A stretch of 42,477 nucleotides of DNA, from NCBI GenBank assembly GCA_964358485.1, contig CAYHPY010000027.1:1-42477 (forward strand). The letters run 5' to 3'. A program made the translations under genes and the position numbers. Below the pieces are notes generated by a model. The model was not told the origin of the DNA and made no database searches. It saw only the letters and a list, made by a program, of their open reading frames with translations. This DNA is from CAYHPY01 sp964358485 (GTDB lineage: Bacteria; Elusimicrobiota; Elusimicrobia; UBA1565; UBA9628). Each line of letters opens with the position of its first letter. Within the stretch, counting starts at the first letter, position 1. This document shows positions 37,622 through 42,477 of this stretch, piece by piece.

Positions 37622-38496
37622 TAGGCGATACCTCCTACGGTCTCAAGGTTGGACAGCCGGGCCGCCGGCGCGCTCAGAAAGGACGCCGCCGAGGCCGACG
37701 CGAGCCGAAGGCTGCGGCCTTCGCAGTTGGTGAAGGTGCAGCGCCCGGCGCTGGCCCGGAACTCGGCCAGAGCGCAGACGTAGATGAACGGCGTCCCTAA
37801 CCGATCCGCCTGCCGGCGCACGAAGTCCGGCCCGCTCGGCCAGTTCGTCAGGTAGAGGACCACCGCTCGCCCCGGCAGGGAAGCCCGATAGGACGCCCAA
37901 ATATCGGGATAGAGATGGGTCGCCTTCTTGTGCATCTCGACCTCGACCGCCTTGGGCTCGGCTGGGTCCGAGATCCACAAGTCCGGGATTCGGGACCGGC
38001 TTGTGGTGTGGCTCCAGCCGCCCCGGCTGTTCCAATCCGTGCGCTCTCGGATCGTCCGAACCGTCAGCCCATGGAGCCGTGACAGCACCAAACCCACGGC
38101 GTTTACCATGATCTCATGCTCGATCAGATGCCCCGAGACCGAGCGCCGAAACCCCGGTAGCCGCGCCAATTTCGCCGCCTTTAACGCCCTATGCCCCAGA
38201 TTTGTCAGGGTGAATACCATGGGAAAGTCCCGATAGAAATGAGCATCCACATGCCCCGACTTTTTCAGGTCTTGAAGCCTTTTGTACCCCGACAGCCGGT
38301 ATAAATTCTCGCCGTACTCGTTGAATAATAGCCTCGCCCTTTCGGCTTCTCCGACCTCCTGGTGGAATATCAATCCGTCTATTTGTCCAAGCCCCAGCAC
38401 TCCCCACAGCTCCAACTCCCGCAACAAATCTCCGTCCCTTTCCTGTAGTTTTGTCCTGCCCTTCGGGCCCTTTGTTTTTATTTTTCCGTTGATCAA
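37621..38496 (-). CDS. Replication-relaxation-type protein
   Basis: 291 residues. The N-terminal winged helix (ERDGDLLRELELWGVLGLGQ ... YKRLQDLKKSGHVDAHFY) resembles the replication-relaxation family found on plasmids and mobile elements, followed by a nuclease-like fold (HEIMVNAVGL..., RIPDLWISDPAEPKAVEVEM). It is a candidate DNA-binding partner or unusual relaxase-like component for the coupling ATPase, which it overlaps by one base. The start is TTG 38496 with GGGAGG eight bases before it. The C-terminal 50 residues are low in conservation by eye. Confidence 0.72.
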   Translation of the reverse strand: MINGKIKTKGPKGRTKLQERDGDLLRELELWGVLGLGQIDGLIFHQEVGEAERARLLFNEYGENLYRLSGYKRLQDLKKSGHVDAHFYRDFPMVFTLTNLGHRALKAAKLARLPGFRRSVSGHLIEHEIMVNAVGLVLSRLHGLTVRTIRERTDWNSRGGWSHTTSRSRIPDLWISDPAEPKAVEVEMHKKATHLYPDIWASYRASLPGRAVVLYLTNWPSGPDFVRRQADRLGTPFIYVCALAEFRASAGRCTFTNCEGRSLRLASASAASFLSAPAARLSNLETVGGIA

Positions 38497-39148
38497 TCTC
38501 TAACCTCCCTGTTTTATTTTTCTCCTTCCGTACTCTCTTTTTTATTCCCCAACCCCTTCTCTGTCCTTTTTCTTTGTTTGTTGTTTTTGTCCTCTTTCTT
38601 ATTTCCCTATCCCTCCGACATCCACAGCCCACCCTACCCGCCGCTTCCCAACCCCAGCACCACATCGTTGTGGGGGTGGGGTTGGGAAGAAAAGGTCCTC
38701 GCAGAGGACCGTCAGGCGGGATAGAAAGGGCTGTGGCTGCCGACGTTTCTCGGCGACACCACTGCCCACGCCGCTATTCTGTGGTACCAGAAGCTCCTCC
38801 TGCCGGCCATTTGCGACTCGTGGGCCTCGTATCATCGTGCCCATCCATGCCGATCCATTTTTTCCGCTACATTTTTCCAGCATGCCTGGTGCCATTCCCG
38901 ATATCCTCCAATGAGTGCTTGCAGAATTCGCAAGGTCGAAGCTTCGAGCCCGCGCACTATAAGTATGTGCCCAACCGCCTCATGCCCTTCTACCCTCTAC
39001 TAGAGCTTTTCAAATATGAAATCGCCACCACACAATCGCCGGGAATGGCCAATAAATGATGATCTAACAAGGACAAAAAAATATTTTATTTTACGTCGGA
39101 GGGTGCGCGGACCCTACCTTTTGAGGGGTGCCTGGTCCCATCTGGGAT
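38497..39148. other. Gene-free region: pyrimidine tract and hairpins, candidate oriT
   Basis: No convincing gene is visible. From 38497 to about 38640 the plus strand is strongly pyrimidine-biased. Three hairpins follow: 38644-38689, 38694-38710 and 38739-38754. The remainder is AT-rich (39060-39090). Its place beside the transfer genes and ahead of the divergent abiE operon fits a transfer or replication origin. Confidence 0.5.
38644..38710. repeat. Two adjacent strong hairpins
   Basis: The first has arms CTTCCCAACCCC (38644-38655) and GGGGTTGGGAAG (38678-38689) and extends inward to a CCACA/TGTGG stem with a TCGT loop, giving 19 matches over 21 bp. The second is GGTCCTC/GAGGACC with a GCA loop (38694-38710). 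Such stacked inverted repeats are typical of origins or structured RNA. Confidence 0.8.
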
Positions 39149-39232
39149 ATTATTAGATACGTTAATAATCTCTATAGATGATTTACTCCCTTCGGGTCTT
39201 GCATAATGAATATTTTCTGATACACTAATAAT
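39149..39232 (+). promoter_or_regulatory. abiE promoter with two operator-like repeats
   Basis: Site 1 (39149-39169) is ATTATTA-GATACGT-TAATAAT, a perfect 7-bp inverted repeat. Site 2 (39212-39232) keeps GATACAC-TAATAAT with a degenerate left arm, 63 bp downstream. TTGCAT (39199-39204) and TACACT (39221-39226), 16 bp apart, form a promoter with its -10 inside site 2. AbiEi proteins are known to bind paired repeats in their own promoter, which fits autorepression. Confidence 0.65.
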
Positions 39233-39252
39233 GAGTTTCTTAAACTACGATC

Positions 39253-40062
39253 ATGAAGGATACCTACGGACTTGGAGCCAGCAGCGCCCGTCTTCTGCGG
39301 CAGCTTGCCGGAAACGGCAAGAGCATCTTCGGCCACAGAGACGCCCTGCGGATTTGGGAAGGCAGCCGGGCTGGCTTGAACAACCTGCTCCACCGCCTTG
39401 CCAAGCGGCGTTGGATCACGCGGATCGAACGCGGCAAGTACATGATCCTTCCCTTTGAGGCCGGACCCAGCGGCCAGTACACGGAGCATGAGTTCGTGAT
39501 TGCCTCAAGGTTGGTCCGGCCCTACATGATCGGGCTATGGTCGGCCCTCAATCACCATGGGCTCACGGAGCAAATACCGGACCGGGTTTACCTCATCAGC
39601 CCCAGGACCAAGCACCGTTATGAGGGGACCTTAGCCGGGGTTTCTTACCGCATCTTTATGGTGCCGAAGGACAACTTTTTTGGCACGACTTTCGCTTGGA
39701 TCGGCAGGCATAAGGTCTGGGTCACGGACCTGGAGAGGACCCTTTTGGACGCGGTCTTGTGGCCCCAACACTGCGGGGGATTTGCGGAAGTCGCCAAGGC
39801 TTTTAAGACCGCCGGAGCCAAGGTAGACCTGCATAAGCTGGAGCAATACGCCGGCATAATTGAGCGGGGAGTGGCCTTCAAAAGGCTTGGAATCCTGGGG
39901 GAATGGTTGGGCTGGCCGCTGGAAAATCTGCTCCGTTGGCGGCGGCGCGTGAGCAAGGGAGTCGGGCTCCTCGACCCCGCAGGACCCAAGTCCGGACCGC
40001 AGGTTTCCCGCTGGAAGATCAGGCTTAACTTCCATCTTGAAGGGTATGATCCCAAGCGATGA
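39253..40062 (+). CDS. abiEi: AbiEi-family antitoxin
   Basis: 269 residues. The N-terminal winged helix (LLRQLAGNGKSIFGHRDALRIW ... LLHRLAKRRWITRIERGKYMILP) and the following domain (YTEHEFVIASRLVRPYMIGLWSALNHHGL, RIFMV, VTDLERTLLDA) are typical of AbiEi antitoxins/transcriptional autorepressors of type IV toxin-antitoxin systems. It is the first gene of the pair, with operator-like repeats upstream, and its end overlaps abiEii. In known systems it blocks the toxin without forming a stable complex and represses the operon. Confidence 0.92.
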   Translation: MKDTYGLGASSARLLRQLAGNGKSIFGHRDALRIWEGSRAGLNNLLHRLAKRRWITRIERGKYMILPFEAGPSGQYTEHEFVIASRLVRPYMIGLWSALNHHGLTEQIPDRVYLISPRTKHRYEGTLAGVSYRIFMVPKDNFFGTTFAWIGRHKVWVTDLERTLLDAVLWPQHCGGFAEVAKAFKTAGAKVDLHKLEQYAGIIERGVAFKRLGILGEWLGWPLENLLRWRRRVSKGVGLLDPAGPKSGPQVSRWKIRLNFHLEGYDPKR

Positions 40063-40876
40063 ACTCAAGCGGATGGCTGGTTTCTCCGGCATCCACTACG
40101 GCACCCTTGAGCGGGATTACTGCCTGGGCTGGATGCTTTACGGGATATCCCGCGAGCGGTCGCTATACCACCGGATTCTCTTCAAGGGCGGGACCGCGCT
40201 CAGGAAATGCTACTTCCGGGACTACAGGTTCTCCCAAGACCTGGACTATACTTGCCGCAAGGAGCTTCCCAGCGAGAAGCTTGAGCCTTTGATCCGCAAC
40301 GCTTGCCGCAACGCCTCGCACATGTCCGGCATGGAGTTCCGGCTGGCCGAGTTCCAGAAGACCAGGGAAGTCCGGGGGGAGGAGACCTTCGTCGCCAAGA
40401 TCGAGTATCGCGGCCCCAGCGGCCCCAAGACTATCTTGCCCCGAATCCAGATGGACCTGACCTATTACGAGAAGATCGTTCTTGAGCCGGAGGACCGGAT
40501 CATCCGGCATTTCTACAGTGACTCGCTCAGGGGAGCCAGGGCTTGGTCCTACCCCGTGGAGGAGATTCTAGCCGAGAAGCTACGCGCCATACTCCAGGAG
40601 CGCGGCCGAGTTCCGCGGCCTCGGGACTACTACGACCTTTGGCAGGTTCTTGGGCAGCCCCGAGTGGACAAGGAAGCCATCCGCGAGGCGTTCACGGCCA
40701 AGTGCAAGTTTAAGAAGGTGGCGTTCAAGGGCTCCGCTGAATTTTTTGAAGAGAGCTTGATCGAGGCCAACCGGGCCGCGTGGAAGGCTTCTATCGGCAA
40801 GCAGGTCCAGAATGCTCCCCCGTTCGATCAGGTCGTGACGGAGCTGCGGCCCTTGGTCGAGCGAATTCTTCCCTGA
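40046..40876 (+). CDS. abiEii: AbiEii-family nucleotidyltransferase toxin
   Basis: 276 residues from ATG 40046, which overlaps abiEi by 17 bp (an in-frame TTG at 40037 is possible). The nucleotidyltransferase motif is KGGTALRKCYF (about 47-57) followed by FSQDLDY (about 62-68) with the two catalytic Asp, and VEEILAEKLRA (about 170-180) is the usual helix of the family. Known AbiEii-type toxins add nucleotides to tRNA or otherwise halt growth, giving phage abortive infection and element stability. It converges with the membrane-protein gene with a 5-bp gap. Confidence 0.93.
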   Translation: MIPSDELKRMAGFSGIHYGTLERDYCLGWMLYGISRERSLYHRILFKGGTALRKCYFRDYRFSQDLDYTCRKELPSEKLEPLIRNACRNASHMSGMEFRLAEFQKTREVRGEETFVAKIEYRGPSGPKTILPRIQMDLTYYEKIVLEPEDRIIRHFYSDSLRGARAWSYPVEEILAEKLRAILQERGRVPRPRDYYDLWQVLGQPRVDKEAIREAFTAKCKFKKVAFKGSAEFFEESLIEANRAAWKASIGKQVQNAPPFDQVVTELRPLVERILP

Positions 40877-40881
40877 TCAAT

Positions 40882-41319
40882 TCACAGGATCACCCGAACC
40901 AGGGCCTGTGCTCCGGCCTCAAGCAGTGCCAGGACTCGCGGCCCCAGGTGGGCAGCGCTCCAAACGGTCAGCGAGCCAAAGACCATCGCAAGCTGCGCGG
41001 CCAGCGCCGCCAGGAAGTTGACGGCGAACGGCGCGCGGCCAGCCACGGGCCGGACAAGCCACTCAGACGCCGCGTAGGTCCAATCATCGAGCGCCATGAA
41101 TAGGTGGACGGCTCCCAGGACAAGCCGTATCTGCACCCAGGTCAGCAAGCCGAAGGTCAGCAGCCAGCCTAGGATCAGCTCATGAGCAATCGCGCCAAGG
41201 CTGGGAGGTCGGAAGCCGCTTCGCTTCGCCGCCGCGACCGCGATGGCAAGCCAGATCGCCGTCCGCGCCAGAGGCCGCCAGTCCCACTCCTCGACCCACC
41301 ATCGAAGGCGCGCGTTCAT
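40882..41319 (-). CDS. Small membrane protein coupled to recombinase 2
   Basis: 145 residues (MNARLRWWVEEW start), not recognised. Three to four hydrophobic segments (about 19-31, 46-75, 98-122 and 125-145) with WxxxW-rich edges suggest an integral inner-membrane protein. ATG 41319 overlaps the recombinase stop (ATGA) and has a GTGAGG site upstream, so it is translated with the recombinase. A much longer open frame continues antisense to the recombinase, but only this last part is supported. It could help transfer, immunity or exclusion; this is speculation. Confidence 0.7.
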   Translation of the reverse strand: MNARLRWWVEEWDWRPLARTAIWLAIAVAAAKRSGFRPPSLGAIAHELILGWLLTFGLLTWVQIRLVLGAVHLFMALDDWTYAASEWLVRPVAGRAPFAVNFLAALAAQLAMVFGSLTVWSAAHLGPRVLALLEAGAQALVRVIL

Positions 41320-42281
41320 CGGAACCTCACTGAGCGCCGGCCGCTCGCAAGCGGCCCGAGCCTGTCTATGGGCGAGTAGCGCTGGTGCTGGAGCGCCACG
41401 TCGCGGTTGGCGAGCCGCACGTAGAGTTTCACCATTTCGAGCGTCGAGTGCCCGAGCATGGACTGGAGGCTGAAGGCGTCGCCGCCGTTGAGGATGTACT
41501 GCGTGGCGAAGGTGTGCCGCAGCGTGTGCGGCGAAACCCGGACTCCTTCGATCTTCCCGGCGTTGCCGTAGCGCTTGAGCATGATTTGGAAATGGCGCGG
41601 GCAAATCTGCCCGCCGAACTGGTCCAGGAAGAAAATGTCCTGGCCCGCCACGTCGCCGCGCCATTGGGAGTAGTCCCAAAGCGCCTTCTTGACCGCCGCG
41701 CCGAATGGGACGACGCGCTCCTTGTCGCCCTTTCCAACGACGGACAGACGACTGGCCTGCCAGTCGATCCTGTCTCGACGCAAGCCGAGAGCCTCGCTCA
41801 ATCGCAAGCCCGTGTCGAGCATGGTCAGCATCATGACCCAGTTGCGAAAGCCGGCATAGGTTTTCGTCTTGGGCTGCATGAGCAGAAGCCGCACCTGGTC
41901 CATGTTGAGCGGCCGGATCAGCTTTCTCTCCATCTTGGGCTTCTCGATCAAACTGAACGGACTCGACGGGATGACGCGCTCCTGCGAGAGATACCTGAAG
42001 AAGCAACGCAACGCGCCGTAGGTTCGGTTGATCGTGATCGACGATTGCCCGCGCTGGCGCAGGTAATCGAAGTACGCGCGCACGATGTTGGGCGTCGTCT
42101 CGCGCGGGGAGGGCGCGCCGACGCCTTCCAGGAAGCGCAGGAAGCTGCCCAGGATGTTCTTGTACCAGCTAAGGCTGTGGTCCGAGAGATTCTTGGACCG
42201 GCACCTCAGGAAGAATAGGTCCCGCGCCGAGGGCCAATCCTGCGCGGTTACGCTGCTTTGATCGCTCCATAATCTTTGCAT
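41316..42281 (-). CDS. int: Tyrosine recombinase 2, probable island integrase
   Basis: 321 residues with a complete catalytic set: Arg160 (TGLRLSEAL), Lys184 (GKGDKER), His252-x2-Arg255 (HTLRHT), His278 (GHSTLEM) and Tyr287. The N-terminal core-binding domain is at about 15-100. It is the gene nearest an attachment site (its start is about 165 bp from attR) and reads away from it, as expected for the enzyme that recombines at tRNA-fMet. GGAGG lies six bases before ATG 42281. Confidence 0.95.
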   Translation of the reverse strand: MQRLWSDQSSVTAQDWPSARDLFFLRCRSKNLSDHSLSWYKNILGSFLRFLEGVGAPSPRETTPNIVRAYFDYLRQRGQSSITINRTYGALRCFFRYLSQERVIPSSPFSLIEKPKMERKLIRPLNMDQVRLLLMQPKTKTYAGFRNWVMMLTMLDTGLRLSEALGLRRDRIDWQASRLSVVGKGDKERVVPFGAAVKKALWDYSQWRGDVAGQDIFFLDQFGGQICPRHFQIMLKRYGNAGKIEGVRVSPHTLRHTFATQYILNGGDAFSLQSMLGHSTLEMVKLYVRLANRDVALQHQRYSPIDRLGPLASGRRSVRFR

Positions 42282-42379
42282 GTTCGCCTCCGAGTTTGGG
42301 CCGGAACGGCCGCTTCGCGTATGCCGTGCCTACCCGAATTCCCGGATAAACCTTGCGAACTTGCAGCAGCATCGAAAAA

Positions 42380-42404
42380 TCTGATTTATCGTCTAAGAAT
42401 CAGA
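42380..42404. promoter_or_regulatory. Inverted repeat between int and attR
   Basis: TCTGATT and AATCAGA are perfect 7-bp arms around 11 bp, in an AT-rich gap between the integrase start and the right attachment site. It is a candidate recombinase, excisionase or repressor site. Confidence 0.55.
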
Positions 42405-42412
42405 ATTTCCCC

Positions 42413-42441
42413 TTGCTTTACCTCTTCACTTGTGTTATCCT
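42413..42441 (+). promoter_or_regulatory. Island-borne promoter for tRNA-fMet
   Basis: TTGCTT (42413-42418), a 17-bp spacer and TATCCT (42436-42441) with an extended -10 TG (42433-42434). The expected transcription start is at about 42447-42448, the first base of the right tRNA copy. The layout is the same as the original promoter at 21409-21437 but the sequence differs. Confidence 0.65.
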
Positions 42442-42446
42442 TTCCC

Positions 42447-42477
42447 TGCGGGGTAGAGCAGCCCGGTAGCTCGCAAG
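42447..42477 (+). tRNA. Start of tRNA-fMet at the right end (attR), cut by window end
   Basis: Acceptor strand, D arm and first bases of the anticodon stem are identical to the left copy over 30 bp (42448-42477). The first base is T rather than C. The 3' half is outside the window, so it is not shown that the gene is complete; the break in the left copy predicts that it is. Confidence 0.7.

Noticed and set aside
38574..39059. 161-codon open frame in the gap before abiE
   Set aside because: It has no ribosome site, crosses the hairpins, and shows no domain or sensible composition.
41320..42006. N-terminal extension of the 145-residue membrane protein, antisense to the integrase
   Set aside because: It overlaps a complete recombinase on the same strand in another frame and has low-complexity shadow composition.

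Overview
The window looks like a GC-rich Gram-negative bacterial chromosome carrying a ~21 kb integrated island. An outer membrane is implied by a predicted outer-membrane barrel, several signal peptides, a DegP-type protease and a Mip-like FKBP. The phylum cannot be proven from this sequence. The mix of a FecR-repeat giant protein, a CHASE2 cyclase and very GC-rich housekeeping genes would fit Elusimicrobiota or a similar group, but that is a low-confidence inference.

Resident chromosome (1-21443). RNase HI with a C-terminal viroplasmin-like domain; a small membrane protein; a minus-strand envelope cluster (FKBP isomerase, GT39-type glycosyltransferase, CDP-alcohol phosphatidyltransferase); a plus-strand cluster of TPR/outer-membrane barrel, a ~2020-residue FecR-domain repeat protein and a CHASE2 adenylate cyclase; a secreted PLD-family protein; a methyltransferase; a DegP-type protease; a small Cys-containing protein; an ankyrin protein; a secreted TPR protein. 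At least seven of these genes have a TANAAT-like -10 box 6-8 nt before the start codon and no Shine-Dalgarno sequence, which suggests leaderless mRNAs.

Island (about 21444-42477). A 30-bp direct repeat of the 5' half of initiator tRNA-fMet lies at both ends (21444-21473 and 42448-42477, the latter cut by the window end). The left copy keeps the host tRNA promoter but breaks inside the anticodon stem and runs into a strong terminator. The right copy is preceded by a new promoter. The island therefore seems to have taken over the 5' half and the promoter of an essential tRNA gene. Its minus-strand cargo is a two-gene operon of a methyltransferase-like protein and a non-retron reverse transcriptase, then a six-gene overlapping operon (hsdM, DUF1016 nuclease, hsdS, RloC-like ATPase, HEPN-like protein, hsdR). 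Further genes are a tyrosine recombinase, a VirD4/TraG-like coupling ATPase with a replication-relaxation-type protein, a hairpin-rich candidate oriT, an AbiEi/AbiEii toxin-antitoxin pair on the plus strand, and a second tyrosine recombinase overlapping a small membrane protein. No relaxase or type IV secretion apparatus is visible, so it is best read as an integrative and possibly mobilizable defence island.

The most novel parts are the methyltransferase-RT pair, the RloC-like/HEPN-like pair nested in the type I restriction operon, and the promoter/terminator swap at the initiator tRNA.
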